From Halosimplex halophilum (lineage in GTDB: Archaea; Halobacteriota; Halobacteria; Halobacteriales; Haloarculaceae), in assembly GCF_004698125.1 (NCBI RefSeq), contig NZ_ML214298.1, positions 744,001-808,000 of the forward strand: DNA of 64,000 nucleotides, written 5' to 3'. Positions within the stretch are counted from its first letter, which is position 1. Each line of letters starts with the position of its first letter. Below, piece after piece: positions 17,420 through 25,834 of the stretch. The position numbers were made by a program, and so were the translations under genes. A model generated the notes under the pieces. That model was not told the origin of the DNA, did not search any database, and saw only the letters and a program-made list of their open reading frames with translations.

Positions 17420-17989
17420 ATGCGCTCGGCGCTCCTGCTGACCGGTGTCGGGAACGCGCTCGGGTCGTCGACCGACGACGCGCCGCTCGGGCGGGTCGCC
17501 GACGCGGTCGCGCCGGCGGTCGACGAGGTCGTGGTGGCCTGTTCGGCCGACGACCGGAGCGCGGCCTCCGAGGCGGTCGGCGACCGTCCCCACCGGCTCG
17601 CGGTCGACCCGATCGCCGACGAGGGGCCGGTCGCGGCCATCCGGACCGGCGTCCGCGTCGCGTCGGGCGACGCCGTCGCCGTCGTCGCCGGCGACGTGCC
17701 CACCGTCGACACGTCGCTCCTCGACGACTGCTTCGAGACCTGCGACGACGCCGCCGCGGTGCCCCGCAGCGACGGCCGGCTCCACCCGCTGCACGCCGTC
17801 TACGACACCGGCGCGGCCCGCGTCGCCTGCGACCACACGCTCGCGGCCGGCTCCGGCCGGCTCTACGACGTGCTCTCGCGGCTCGACCCCGTCGTCGTCG
17901 ACGCCCAGGCGCCCGACGTGGACGCCCACCCGCTGACCGCCGGCTCGCACGCGGACCTCGCGCCGGCCACCGACCGCCTCGGCACCTGA
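17420..17989 (+). CDS. MobA-like molybdopterin nucleotidyltransferase (degenerate N-terminus)
   Basis: A 189-residue NTP-transferase-like protein in the nitrate block. It resembles MobA, which attaches GMP to molybdopterin for nitrate reductase, in overall fold and in VDEVVVAC, DEGPVAAIRTGV and VVAGDVPTVD, the last being the metal/NTP-binding Asp region. However, the N-terminal G-G-x-S-x-R-x-G-x-x-K loop is replaced by LLTGVGNALGSSTDDAPLG, without the Arg and Lys. It starts one base after narK. It may be a specialised cofactor factor for NasA, or may have lost GTP binding. Confidence 0.75.
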   Translation: MRSALLLTGVGNALGSSTDDAPLGRVADAVAPAVDEVVVACSADDRSAASEAVGDRPHRLAVDPIADEGPVAAIRTGVRVASGDAVAVVAGDVPTVDTSLLDDCFETCDDAAAVPRSDGRLHPLHAVYDTGAARVACDHTLAAGSGRLYDVLSRLDPVVVDAQAPDVDAHPLTAGSHADLAPATDRLGT

Positions 17990-18086
17990 CCCCGCGACCG
18001 CGACCGCCGCGCGACCCCCACCCAAATGCGTTTAAGGTCATTGTATTTCGAGCGTTCGTCCGGATATCGATCAGATTGCACAAATT

Positions 18087-18108
18087 ATTAAACGATTATG
18101 CTTATGTG
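18087..18108 (+). promoter_or_regulatory. Promoter motif of nasD shared with narK
   Basis: Starts ATTAAACGA and continues to a CTTATGTG core. It aligns with 15932-15953 upstream of narK at 18 of 22 bases. It lies about 90 bases before the nasD ATG in an AT-rich gap of about 200 bases between the mobA-like gene and nasD, so nasD probably has its own promoter rather than relying on read-through. Confidence 0.5.
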
Positions 18109-18198
18109 CATCGCAGTCAGCTAGCTAAAACGTAAATCAGAAGACGAACGTTTGGGTATTTGCCGAAATTGCGGACAAACCTAAAACGGAGGAAATCA

Positions 18199-19965
18199 AT
18201 GCCACACAAGAAGGAAGCCTGGAAGGACGAGATGTACGGCGACGAAGTGCGCGAGAAAATCGAGGAGTTCGCGGAGAAGGGGTGGGACGCCATCCCGGAG
18301 GAGGAGCGCGACGAGTGGTTCTCCCGGTTCAAGTTCTGGGGGGTGTTCCACCACCGCGGGGGCCAGGAGTCGTACTTCATGATGCGGCTCACCAACTGCG
18401 GCGGCGTCCTCGAGCCCGGCCAGCTGAAGGCCATCGGCGAGGTCGCCCGCGACTACGCGAAAGGTCCCGTCGAGAACCCCGAGTTCGGCAACGGCTGGAT
18501 CGACTTCACGACGCGCCAGTCGATTCAACTGCACTGGCTCAAGCTGGAGGACATCCCCGAGATCTGGGAGAAACTGGAAGCCGTGGGCGTCTCCTCGCGC
18601 TCCGCGGGGGGCGACACGATGCGCAACATCTCCGGCTGTCCCGTGGCGGGGAAGGCCGAGGAGTACGTCGAGTCCCGCGAGCTCCTGGACGAGATCCAGG
18701 CGGAGATCCGCGGCGACGACGACCTGGCCAACATGCCCCGGAAGTTCAACATCTCGGTGACGGGCTGTCGCCAGGGCTGCGCCCAGGACTCGATCAACGA
18801 CATCGGCCTCGAACCCGCCCACAAGTTCATCGACGGCGAGGAGGTCAGGGGGTTCAACGTCCGCGTCGGCGGCGGCCTCGGCGGCCGCGAACCGCGCGAG
18901 GCCCGCCCGCTCGATCTCTTCGTCACCCGCGACCAGGCCAAGGAGACGGTACGGGCGTTCGTCGAGCTCTACCACGAGGAGGGCAACCGCGAGAACCGCT
19001 CGAAGAACCGCGCCCGCTTCTTCGTCGACGAGTGGGGCACCGACGCCATCCGCGAGGAACTCGGCGAGCGGCTGGACTTCGAACTGGAGCGGGCCGGAAC
19101 GGACTTCCGCCGCGAGTACACCTACAACGCCGGCAAGCCGACCGAGCAGGGCGCCCACGACCACGTCGGCGTCTACGACCAGACGGACGGCAAGAACTAC
19201 GTCGGCCTCTCGGTCCCGGTCGGGCGGATGCCCGCCGAGGACGCCATCGAACTCGCCGACCTGGCCTCCGCGTACGGCTCCGGCGAGATCCGGCTGAGCC
19301 GGCGCCAGAACCCCCTCATCATGGACGTGCCGGACGGCCGGCTCGCGCACCTCCTCAACGAGGACCTGCTGGAGACCTACCGGCCCGAGCCCAACCCCTT
19401 CGAGCAGGGCGCGATGGCCTGTACCGGGACGGAGTTCTGCTCGCTCGCGCTGACGGAGACGAAGGCGCGGATGGCCCGGATGCTCCAGTGGCTCGCCGGG
19501 GAGGTCGAGCTGCCCGACGACGTGGACCGCATCAAGATGCACTACTCGGGCTGTACGGCCGACTGCGGCCAGGCGATGACCGCCGACATCGGCCTGCAGG
19601 GGATGCGCGCCCGGAAGGACGGCGAGATGGTCGAGGCGATGGACGTGGGCGTCGGCGGCGGCATCGGCGAGGACCCCACCTTCATCGAGTGGGTGCGCCA
19701 GCGCGTCCCCGCCGACGAGGTGCCGGGGATGATCGCCAACCTCGTCGAGGCCTACGCCGCCCTGCGCGAGGAGGGCCAGACCTTCCGCGAGTGGGTCGAC
19801 GCCACCGGCCACGAGACCATCGTCGAACTCGCCGAGCCGGAGGAGGTCGAGGGGTACACCGACCCGTGTCTCGCCGACGGCAAGCAGTCGTGGTACCCCT
19901 TCGCCGACGGCGAGAGCCCCGCGCCGACCGACGCCGAGGGCCAGCCGCTCTCGGCGGACGACTGA
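18199..19965 (+). CDS. nasD: Ferredoxin-nitrite reductase (assimilatory, siroheme)
   Basis: Six-electron reduction of nitrite to ammonium using ferredoxin. The 588 residues contain two nitrite/sulfite-reductase ferredoxin-like half domains. The siroheme/[4Fe-4S] ligands appear as C-x5-C (ACTGTEFC) and, about 40 residues on, C-x3-C (SGCTADCG). NISGCPVAG and TGCRQGCAQ mark the first half. The ATG at 18199 is preceded by a strong Shine-Dalgarno GGAGG at 18188-18192, unusually good for this window, and beats an in-frame ATG at 18160. It is last but one in the nitrate assimilation block. Gene naming varies (nasD/nirA). Confidence 0.93.
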   Translation: MPHKKEAWKDEMYGDEVREKIEEFAEKGWDAIPEEERDEWFSRFKFWGVFHHRGGQESYFMMRLTNCGGVLEPGQLKAIGEVARDYAKGPVENPEFGNGWIDFTTRQSIQLHWLKLEDIPEIWEKLEAVGVSSRSAGGDTMRNISGCPVAGKAEEYVESRELLDEIQAEIRGDDDLANMPRKFNISVTGCRQGCAQDSINDIGLEPAHKFIDGEEVRGFNVRVGGGLGGREPREARPLDLFVTRDQAKETVRAFVELYHEEGNRENRSKNRARFFVDEWGTDAIREELGERLDFELERAGTDFRREYTYNAGKPTEQGAHDHVGVYDQTDGKNYVGLSVPVGRMPAEDAIELADLASAYGSGEIRLSRRQNPLIMDVPDGRLAHLLNEDLLETYRPEPNPFEQGAMACTGTEFCSLALTETKARMARMLQWLAGEVELPDDVDRIKMHYSGCTADCGQAMTADIGLQGMRARKDGEMVEAMDVGVGGGIGEDPTFIEWVRQRVPADEVPGMIANLVEAYAALREEGQTFREWVDATGHETIVELAEPEEVEGYTDPCLADGKQSWYPFADGESPAPTDAEGQPLSADD

Positions 19966-19967
19966 CC

Positions 19968-20144
19968 ATGGTCGACGACGCCGACCGCGGTCCCGCCGCG
20001 GACCGCCCCGCCGAGGGCGTCGCGGAGCCGGCCGACGCGGCCTTCGACGTGGCGCCGGAACTGTTCGGCGTCGACGACGCCCGCGCGGTCGACCCCACCG
20101 GCGACGCCCGAACGGCCGGCCGCCTCGACGACACAGCCCTGTAA
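19968..20144 (+). CDS. Small acidic protein downstream of nitrite reductase
   Basis: A 58-residue Asp/Ala-rich protein starting MVDDADRGPAAD and ending RTAGRLDDTAL. Its ATG follows the nasD stop by two bases, so it is translationally coupled and probably part of the nitrite reductase unit. A central segment FDVAPELFGVDDARAVDP is the most structured-looking part. I do not recognise a family. Its place suggests an accessory or regulatory role in nitrate assimilation, but this is only positional. Confidence 0.6.
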   Translation: MVDDADRGPAADRPAEGVAEPADAAFDVAPELFGVDDARAVDPTGDARTAGRLDDTAL

Positions 20145-20197
20145 CGCGCCGAATCCGTTCGTTTTCGAACCGCGTTGGGCGACCGTCGGGACGCCGC

Positions 20198-20611
20198 TCA
20201 GGTGACCGCTCGCACGGCGACCGCTTCGAGCAGCAACAGCACGTTGTACGTCACCGTCGCGAGCGCGCCGACGGCGAAGAACGTCGCGAGCGGCCACTCC
20301 TGGGGCGTCGCGTCCAGAAAGAGGTTGACGGCCGCCAGCGCCCCGCCGGTCGAGAGGATGTGGATCGCCGAGACGACCAGCGACGAGGGCGACTCCTCGA
20401 CGCTCAGCTGCGTCGAGAACCCCTCGAACGCGACCGCCGCGAGCAGACCGAACCCGACCAGCGCGCCCGCGACGAACGACAGGATGCGCCAGACGTCCGG
20501 GACGCTGTAGGCGTGGATCAGCAGCGCCCCGCTCCCCCAGATGGTCAGCGTGTAGCCGTAGGCCTCCGACTCCGAGGCGAGGTTCGCGGCCAGCCGCGTC
20601 CGGTACTCCAT
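20198..20611 (-). CDS. Four-helix membrane protein, function unknown
   Basis: A 137-residue integral membrane protein with about four helices: LTIWGSGALLIHAYSV, ILSFVAGALVGFGLLAAVAF, VSAIHILSTGGALAAVNLFL and LATFFAVGALATVTYNVLLLLE. The N-terminus (MEYRTRLAANLASESEAYGY) is amphipathic. Two His residues within helices are notable. It is convergent with the nitrate block. No family recognised; it resembles small haloarchaeal membrane proteins of unknown role. Confidence 0.7.
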   Translation of the reverse strand: MEYRTRLAANLASESEAYGYTLTIWGSGALLIHAYSVPDVWRILSFVAGALVGFGLLAAVAFEGFSTQLSVEESPSSLVVSAIHILSTGGALAAVNLFLDATPQEWPLATFFAVGALATVTYNVLLLLEAVAVRAVT

Positions 20612-20692
20612 CGCCCGGCGGTACGGTCGGCCGACCTATAAGTCTCCGAGCGGCCGTCGCCCAGACGGGCCGCGGCGCCGCCCGCCCGACCG

Positions 20693-21070
20693 CTACGCCG
20701 TCCCCTCTGTGAACGAGATCGACTCGCCGGTGACGTCGATGTAGAGTCCGTGCGAGTCGGTCTCGGTGTCGGACCACTCGTGGGTCTCCTCGGGGCCGCC
20801 CTCGACGGAGACGCGCACCTCGACGGTCTCGTCGCCCACCACCTCCTCGTAGCCGGTGCCACCGCCGGCGTCGAGCGTGACCGTCTCGTCGAGCAGCGGG
20901 TCGCCGCCGTCGGTCGGTGTGACGACCAGCGTCACGGTCTGCTCGCTCTCGGACTCGTTGTCGAGCGTGATGTCGGTCACGCCCGACCCGAGCCCGGCAC
21001 AGCCCGCTCCGGCGGCGCTCCCGGCCACCGCGGCGACGCTCGCGAGGACGCGGCGTCTGCGGAGGGCCAT
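20693..21070 (-). CDS. Small secreted lipoprotein
   Basis: A 125-residue exported protein. From ATG 21070 it starts MALRRRRVLASVAAVAG with an arginine cluster and ends its signal at GAGC (lipobox). The mature part is a single beta-rich domain with ITLDNESESEQTVTLVVTP, YEEVVGDETVEVRVSVEGG and a C-terminal ISFTEGTA, resembling a small immunoglobulin-like fold. The frame is open upstream to 21130, but that would bury the signal. It is divergent from the alpha/beta-fold gene at 21185. Function unknown; probably a cell-envelope lipoprotein. Confidence 0.7.
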   Translation of the reverse strand: MALRRRRVLASVAAVAGSAAGAGCAGLGSGVTDITLDNESESEQTVTLVVTPTDGGDPLLDETVTLDAGGGTGYEEVVGDETVEVRVSVEGGPEETHEWSDTETDSHGLYIDVTGESISFTEGTA

Positions 21071-21184
21071 GGCGGTCGCCGGATCGGTTCGTCGCGGGTA
21101 AGTGTCTTCCCCCGCGTGCGGTGCGGTCACCGCGAGCGCCCGCGAACCGAGTCGCCCTTACGGCGACTGTGCCAACACCGACCC

Positions 21185-21991
21185 ATGACAGTCGTCACGA
21201 ACGGCGGGGTCGACCTCTACTACGAGGCGCGGGGTGACCCGCGGCCGCCCGAAGACGGCGATCGCGCCGCGGATACCGTGGTGTTCGTCGAACCGGCGGG
21301 CTACGGCGCGTGGGTGTGGGGCTGGCAGCACGCCGCCCTCGCGGAGGGCTTCGAGACGGTCACCTGGGACCTGCGCGGGACCGGCCGCTCGGACGCGCCG
21401 GAGGGTCCCTACGCGGTCCGGACGCTGGCGGGCGACCTCGAAGCCGTCCTCGCCGACCACGGTGTCGCCGACGCGCACGTCGTCGGCGCCGGCCTCGGCG
21501 GGATGGTCGCGCTGGAGCACGCGCACCGCTACAGCCGCGCGGCGTCGCTGACGCTCTTTGGTACCACTGCCGACGGCGACCGCGTCGACGCCGACGCGCT
21601 CGACTCGCTGTTCGCGCCCCGGGACGACCCCGAGGCGCTCCGGGCCTCGCTGCGCAACGCGTTCGCGGCCGACCTCGACGCCCACGGCGACGTGGTCGAC
21701 GAGATCGTCGGCTGGCGCCGCGAGGAGGACGCCGACCGCACGGGCTTCGAGGCCCAGGCCGCCGCGATGCGGCGCTTCGACCGCTCGGACTCGCTGTACG
21801 AGGTCACGACGCCCGCCCGGGTGTTCCACGGCGTCGACGACGCGGTCGTCCCGACGGCGGCGGGCCGGGACCTGGCCGAGGGACTCCCCCGCGGGGAGTT
21901 CACCGCCGTCGAGGGCGGGCACCTCTGCTTTATCGAGGAGAGCGCCGCGGTCAACGACGCGCTGCTCGGCGCGTTCGAGGGGAGCGAGTGA
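21185..21991 (+). CDS. Alpha/beta-hydrolase-fold protein lacking the nucleophile Ser
   Basis: A 268-residue alpha/beta-hydrolase-fold protein. The oxyanion-hole region is VEPAGYGAWVWGW, strand 4 is TVTWDLRGTGRSDAPEGP, the late Asp is in GVDDAVVP and the catalytic His is in EGGHLCFIEE. The nucleophile elbow, normally G-x-S-x-G, reads GAGLGG (codons GGC GCC GGC CTC GGC), so the catalytic serine is a glycine. This makes ordinary esterase activity unlikely. It may be a binding or signalling relative, or an enzyme with a different chemistry. ATG 21185 is the only good start after the AT-poor leader. Confidence 0.8.
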   Translation: MTVVTNGGVDLYYEARGDPRPPEDGDRAADTVVFVEPAGYGAWVWGWQHAALAEGFETVTWDLRGTGRSDAPEGPYAVRTLAGDLEAVLADHGVADAHVVGAGLGGMVALEHAHRYSRAASLTLFGTTADGDRVDADALDSLFAPRDDPEALRASLRNAFAADLDAHGDVVDEIVGWRREEDADRTGFEAQAAAMRRFDRSDSLYEVTTPARVFHGVDDAVVPTAAGRDLAEGLPRGEFTAVEGGHLCFIEESAAVNDALLGAFEGSE

Positions 21992-22060
21992 CCCCGGTTC
22001 GTCGGCGGGGACCCGCGGACCGTCGGTAGTTTTACACCGGCGACAGTCGTCGTCGGGGGT

Positions 22061-22633
22061 ATGTCGAACGACGAGCGCGACGACCGGGACGGCGACCCCG
22101 GCGAGACGGAGTCGGGACAGGGCGGCGGACAGCCGCCGGTCGACGGCGACGACGGGAGCGACGACAGCTGGGTGAGCGACAGCGTCGACGAGGGCGAGTC
22201 GACCGCCGAGGGCGAGTCGACCGCCGAGGGCGGCTCGGGCGATGCGGGCACCGTCGACGACGCAGGGGGCCAGTCCACGGGCGCGGGCGGCGGCCAGCCC
22301 GCGGGCTCGGACGGCGGCCGCCAGAAGGGCCCGGACGAGAAGTTCTGTTCCGAGTGCGGCGCGGTCATCAACGAGAAGGCCGAGATCTGCCCGGAGTGTG
22401 GCGTCCGCCAGCCCGGGTCGGGGTCGAACGACGAGCGGATCGTCGCGGCGCTGTTCGCCATCCTGCTCGGGAGTTTCGGCGCGCACAAGTTCTATCTCGG
22501 GAACACGAAGCTCGGGGTCCTCTACCTCTGTTTCTTCTGGTCCGGGATCCCCGGACTCATCGGGATCATCGAGGGCGTCATCTACCTCACCAAGGACGAC
22601 GAGGAGTTTCGCCGCCAGTACATGGAGGACTGA
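22061..22633 (+). CDS. Zinc-ribbon TM2-domain membrane protein
   Basis: A 190-residue protein with three parts. Residues 1-90 are disordered, Asp/Gly-rich, and include a perfect 18-base tandem repeat encoding GESTAE twice. A zinc ribbon follows (FCSECGAVINEKAEICPECG, two C-x2-C knuckles). The C-terminus is a TM2 domain: VAALFAILLGSFGAHKFYLG, then GVLYLCFFWSGIPGLIGIIEG. TM2 proteins are two-helix membrane proteins of unknown biochemical role. It is followed two bases later by the open frame of the DUF2085-like gene, so both may share a transcript. Confidence 0.85.
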   Translation: MSNDERDDRDGDPGETESGQGGGQPPVDGDDGSDDSWVSDSVDEGESTAEGESTAEGGSGDAGTVDDAGGQSTGAGGGQPAGSDGGRQKGPDEKFCSECGAVINEKAEICPECGVRQPGSGSNDERIVAALFAILLGSFGAHKFYLGNTKLGVLYLCFFWSGIPGLIGIIEGVIYLTKDDEEFRRQYMED

Positions 22634-22634
22634 G

Positions 22635-23237
22635 CCGGCAGCAGCCGGGCGCCCGGGCGGCTCGCCCGTCGGCCGTCCCGGTCGCTCTCGGGCCGCCCGC
22701 GCCCATCGAGCGGCCGGCGAACTCCACACCGGCCTCGCACGCACCGGTCGGTACCTCCTCAGCCACCACGAGCCCGACGAGTACTACCGCTGTCACCGGC
22801 TCGCCCTCGGCGGCCGGACGGTCCGCCTCTGCGCCCGTTGCAGCGGCGTCTACCCCGGTATCTTGACGGGCGTCGCGCTCGTCCTGACCGACACCGGGCC
22901 GGCGGCATGGCCGTGGCTGGTCGCCTGCGGGCCGGCGCCGGCGCTGGTCGACTGGGCGGTCACGACGTTCACGCGGCGGCGCGGGGTCAACGCCGTTCGG
23001 ACCGCCTCGGGCGCGCTCCTGGGACTGGGGTACGGGGTCGCAGTCCCGTGGTTCCTGACGGACCAGCCGCTCTGGCTGCTGGCGGTCGCGGCGGGCTACG
23101 GCGGCGTCGCCGCGGCGCTGCTCGCCCGGTCGCGGGCCGGCGGCGGTGGCGACGGTGGCGAGAACGAGCACGCCGGGGCGGACGGAACCGACGACCCCGG
23201 CGGGAACGCGGACGAGAATCGATCGCACGGGGCGTAG
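22635..23237 (+). CDS. DUF2085-like membrane protein, start codon unresolved
   Basis: Frame encoding a DUF2085-type protein: YLLSHHEPDEYYRCH, then LGGRTVRLCARCSGVYPGI with paired cysteines, followed by three or four helices (ILTGVALVLTDT, WPWLVACGPAPALVDWAV, GVAVPWFLT, LLAVAAGYGGVAAALLA) and a Gly/Asp-rich tail. There is no ATG, GTG or TTG in frame between the end of the TM2 gene and the conserved domain; the nearest in-frame GTG lies deep inside the TM2 gene. The listed start is simply the first codon after the TM2 stop. A non-canonical start, translational coupling or a lost 5' end are all possible. Confidence 0.6.
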   Translation, partial: PAAAGRPGGSPVGRPGRSRAARAHRAAGELHTGLARTGRYLLSHHEPDEYYRCHRLALGGRTVRLCARCSGVYPGILTGVALVLTDTGPAAWPWLVACGPAPALVDWAVTTFTRRRGVNAVRTASGALLGLGYGVAVPWFLTDQPLWLLAVAAGYGGVAAALLARSRAGGGGDGGENEHAGADGTDDPGGNADENRSHGA

Positions 23238-23287
23238 TGCTGCCAGTGTGGACAGGCTTTTGGTCGCCGAGCCGCTGGCATAGGACG

Positions 23288-24022
23288 ATGACACGGCCGC
23301 GCATCGCCCTGTTGAACGCAGCCCACGAGGCCGAGGGCAACCGCCGGAACTTCCGCCGGGAACTCGACGCCGACCTGACGGAGTTTCACCTCCCGTCGGG
23401 ACAGTTCCCGGAGACCTTCGAGTTCGACGGGTGCGTCGTCACCGGCTCCCGCGCCTCGGTCTACTGGGACGAGGAGTGGATCCCGCCGGCCAAGGAGTGG
23501 GTCGGCGAGGCGATCGACCGCGGACTGCCGCTCCTGGGCGTGTGTTACGGCCACCAGCTACTCGCGGACGTGCTCGGCGGGACCGTCGAGGACATGGGCG
23601 AGTACGAGATCGGCTACCGCACCGTCGAGCACTCGGGCGACTCCGTGCTGTTCGACGGCATCGACACGGAGTTCACCGTCTTCACGACCCACTCCGACAG
23701 CGTGGTCGAACTGCCGCCCGGCGCCGAGCGGCTGGCCGCCAACGACTACGGCGTCCACGGCTTCCGCAAGGGCCCGGTGTTCGGCGTCCAGTTCCACCCC
23801 GAGTACGACATGGACGCCGCCGCCGAGGTGACGAAGGGCAAGGACGGGCAGCTCCCCGAGTCGCGCATCCAGTCGGTGCTCGACGGGATCACCCCCGAGA
23901 ACTACGACGCCGCCTGCGAGGCCAAGCAGGTCTTCGACAACTTCCTCGCGTTCGTCGCCGAGCACGACGCGGGCGGCGCAACCGGGGCGGCGGCCGACGA
24001 CACCGTCGCCGCCGACGACTGA
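23288..24022 (+). CDS. Class I glutamine amidotransferase-like protein
   Basis: A 244-residue cytoplasmic GATase1 protein. The nucleophile elbow is GVCYGHQ with C86, and the His/Glu dyad is FHPEY (H170, E172), so the full Cys-His-Glu triad is present. It looks like the stand-alone GMP-synthase-amidotransferase-like group rather than GuaA itself, because there is no synthetase domain and an extra 70-residue C-terminal part (VTKGKDGQLPESRIQSVLDG) is present. ATG 23288 lies right after an AT-poor leader. The ammonia-accepting reaction is unknown. Confidence 0.85.
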   Translation: MTRPRIALLNAAHEAEGNRRNFRRELDADLTEFHLPSGQFPETFEFDGCVVTGSRASVYWDEEWIPPAKEWVGEAIDRGLPLLGVCYGHQLLADVLGGTVEDMGEYEIGYRTVEHSGDSVLFDGIDTEFTVFTTHSDSVVELPPGAERLAANDYGVHGFRKGPVFGVQFHPEYDMDAAAEVTKGKDGQLPESRIQSVLDGITPENYDAACEAKQVFDNFLAFVAEHDAGGATGAAADDTVAADD

Positions 24023-24134
24023 CCCGTTCGCGGGCGGGAGTCCCCGCCGCGGAGGACCGTTTTCCTCACGCCGACACCGCACCCACCGGAGTCGACGGCA
24101 GGTTCAACCGGTTCGCGGCCCAACCGGTGACCCC

Positions 24135-24398
24135 ATGCAAGTGTACTGCACCGACGGGACCGTCGTCGACTGCGCCAGGTACGAGGTCAACGAATACGGG
24201 CTCGTCCTCTACGGGACCGAGGACCAGCAGGACCGCGAACGCTACGACACGAGCGACCCACAGCAGGTGGGGTTCGTGCCCCACGAACGGCTGTGGTACG
24301 TCCTCCCGGAGGGCGTGACGCCCCAGGCGGGACTGTCCGCGCCGGGACAGGGCCAGCCCGGGGCGGGGACGCGACCCCAGCCCCAGCCGCGGCAGTGA
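24135..24398 (+). CDS. Small conserved-looking protein, function unknown
   Basis: An 87-residue protein. The first 60 residues look folded (MQVYCTDGTVVDCARYEVNE, then YGLVLYGTEDQQDRERYDTS and VGFVPHERLWYVLP), probably a small beta-barrel. The last 25 are a Pro/Gln/Gly-rich tail (QGQPGAGTRPQPQPRQ). Two Cys in the first strand might pair. It follows the GATase by about 110 bases. Not recognised; small haloarchaeal proteins of this kind are common. Confidence 0.65.
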   Translation: MQVYCTDGTVVDCARYEVNEYGLVLYGTEDQQDRERYDTSDPQQVGFVPHERLWYVLPEGVTPQAGLSAPGQGQPGAGTRPQPQPRQ

Positions 24399-24467
24399 CA
24401 GCGGCGGCACCGGCCGGCGACCGGTCGCTCCGCCGGGGCGACAGAACCGTCGTCGCGCCGCGGGGGC

Positions 24468-25739
24468 CTACGGCTGGAAGCCCTGGCGTTCGATCTCGGC
24501 GGCGAGCGGGACGGGGAGGTACTCGTCCTCGCCGGGGGTGATCTGCGGGGTCAGCCAGCCGCCCTCGCAGTAGTGGTGGGGGTCGCGGTCGCAGGCGCCC
24601 GGCGCCTCGATGCGGCCGACGACGTTGTGGAGCAGTTCGTGGACGACGACGTGGCGCTGGGTCCGGTCGGCCGCGCCGGCGTCGACGAGCGCGAACTGGC
24701 CGCCGACCGAGCCGTAGCCGACCTCGTCGGAGACGAAGCGGGTCACGACGACGTGGTGGTAGACGCCGGCCCGCGGGCCGAGCCGGTCGCGGTAGAGATC
24801 GTTGCGGAGCGCGTCGAAGTTCCCGCCGGTGAAGACGGCGGTCTCGTTGACGTATCCGCCCCTGCGGACGTGGACGTCGATGCCCGACCCGTTGGCCCGA
24901 CGGACGGGCATCTCCGCGAACTCGGCCTCGACGCGGTCGTAGAAGGCGGCCGAGTCGGGCTCGACGCCGCGGGCGTAGTCGACCTGGACGTACAGGTCCA
25001 TCGCCAGCGGGTCGCTGCCGGGGAGCCGGGCGCCCGTCGGCGTCTCGCCGCGGACCTCCCACCCGTCGAGCAGTCTGTCGCCGTCGGTGTCGGGGTCGGT
25101 CGGGTCGGTGCCCACTTCGACCTCGCGCCAGTCGCTCAGCCCGTCGTCGTCGGTGTCCGGGTCGAAGGGATCGGTGCCGAGTTCGAGTTCGCGCTGGTCG
25201 GTGAGGCCGTCCGCGTCGGCGTCGACCGAGCGCGGGCTGGTCCCCCGCTCGACCTCCCGTCCGTCCGAGACGCCGTCGCCGTCCGTGTCGGGGTTCAGCG
25301 GGTCCGTGTTGAGTTCGATCTCCCGCCCGTCGGAGAGGCCGTCGCCGTCCGTGTCCGGGTCGAACACCTCGGTCCCGAGCTCCCGTTCGCGCGCGTCCGA
25401 GAGGCCGTCGCCGTCCGAATCCAGCGCGTTCCCGGTGTCGTTGCCCCTGGCGAACGGGGCGGTCGCGGGGTCGGTGTCGCCGCTGTCCGTCGACGACCCG
25501 TTCGCGGTCGCGGTTCCGTTCGCGGCGTCGGCGGCCGACCGGTGACCGGCCAGCAGCTGGTCGAGCTTTTCGAGAACCGCGTCGCTCGCGCCCCCGTTCC
25601 CCAGCGGGGGCGACTCGCTCGCCTCGCCTGTCGGCGTCGCCGCGGGCTCGTCGCGGGCGTCGGCCGTCTTCGCACCGAGCGCCCCGACGCCCGCGACGAG
25701 GACGATGCCCAGCAACGCCAGCGCCAGGACCCGTCGCAC
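24468..25739 (-). CDS. Secreted TSP3-repeat protein with HExxH metalloprotease-like domain
   Basis: A 423-residue exported protein. It has an N-terminal hydrophobic segment ([18 protein letters not shown], residues 5-22), a Ser/Thr/Asn-rich linker and then about six thrombospondin-type-3 Ca2+-binding repeats of the DxDxDG(L/V)SD type (residues 107-225). The C-terminal domain contains [11 protein letters not shown] (HExxH at 367-371), the classic zinc-protease motif, with cysteines and another His cluster (DPHHYC) after it. It is likely an extracellular calcium-stabilised metalloprotease. An AT-rich promoter (TAAAAATAG in coding sense reverse) lies right before the start. Confidence 0.8.
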   Translation of the reverse strand: MRRVLALALLGIVLVAGVGALGAKTADARDEPAATPTGEASESPPLGNGGASDAVLEKLDQLLAGHRSAADAANGTATANGSSTDSGDTDPATAPFARGNDTGNALDSDGDGLSDARERELGTEVFDPDTDGDGLSDGREIELNTDPLNPDTDGDGVSDGREVERGTSPRSVDADADGLTDQRELELGTDPFDPDTDDDGLSDWREVEVGTDPTDPDTDGDRLLDGWEVRGETPTGARLPGSDPLAMDLYVQVDYARGVEPDSAAFYDRVEAEFAEMPVRRANGSGIDVHVRRGGYVNETAVFTGGNFDALRNDLYRDRLGPRAGVYHHVVVTRFVSDEVGYGSVGGQFALVDAGAADRTQRHVVVHELLHNVVGRIEAPGACDRDPHHYCEGGWLTPQITPGEDEYLPVPLAAEIERQGFQP

Positions 25740-25834
25740 ACGCCCCCTGTGAACCCCCTCCGTAAAAATAGTTGTTCATGCGAGATGAACGCGTCGGCGA
25801 CACGTTCGCCTGTCCTGACCGTCCGATGCACCTC

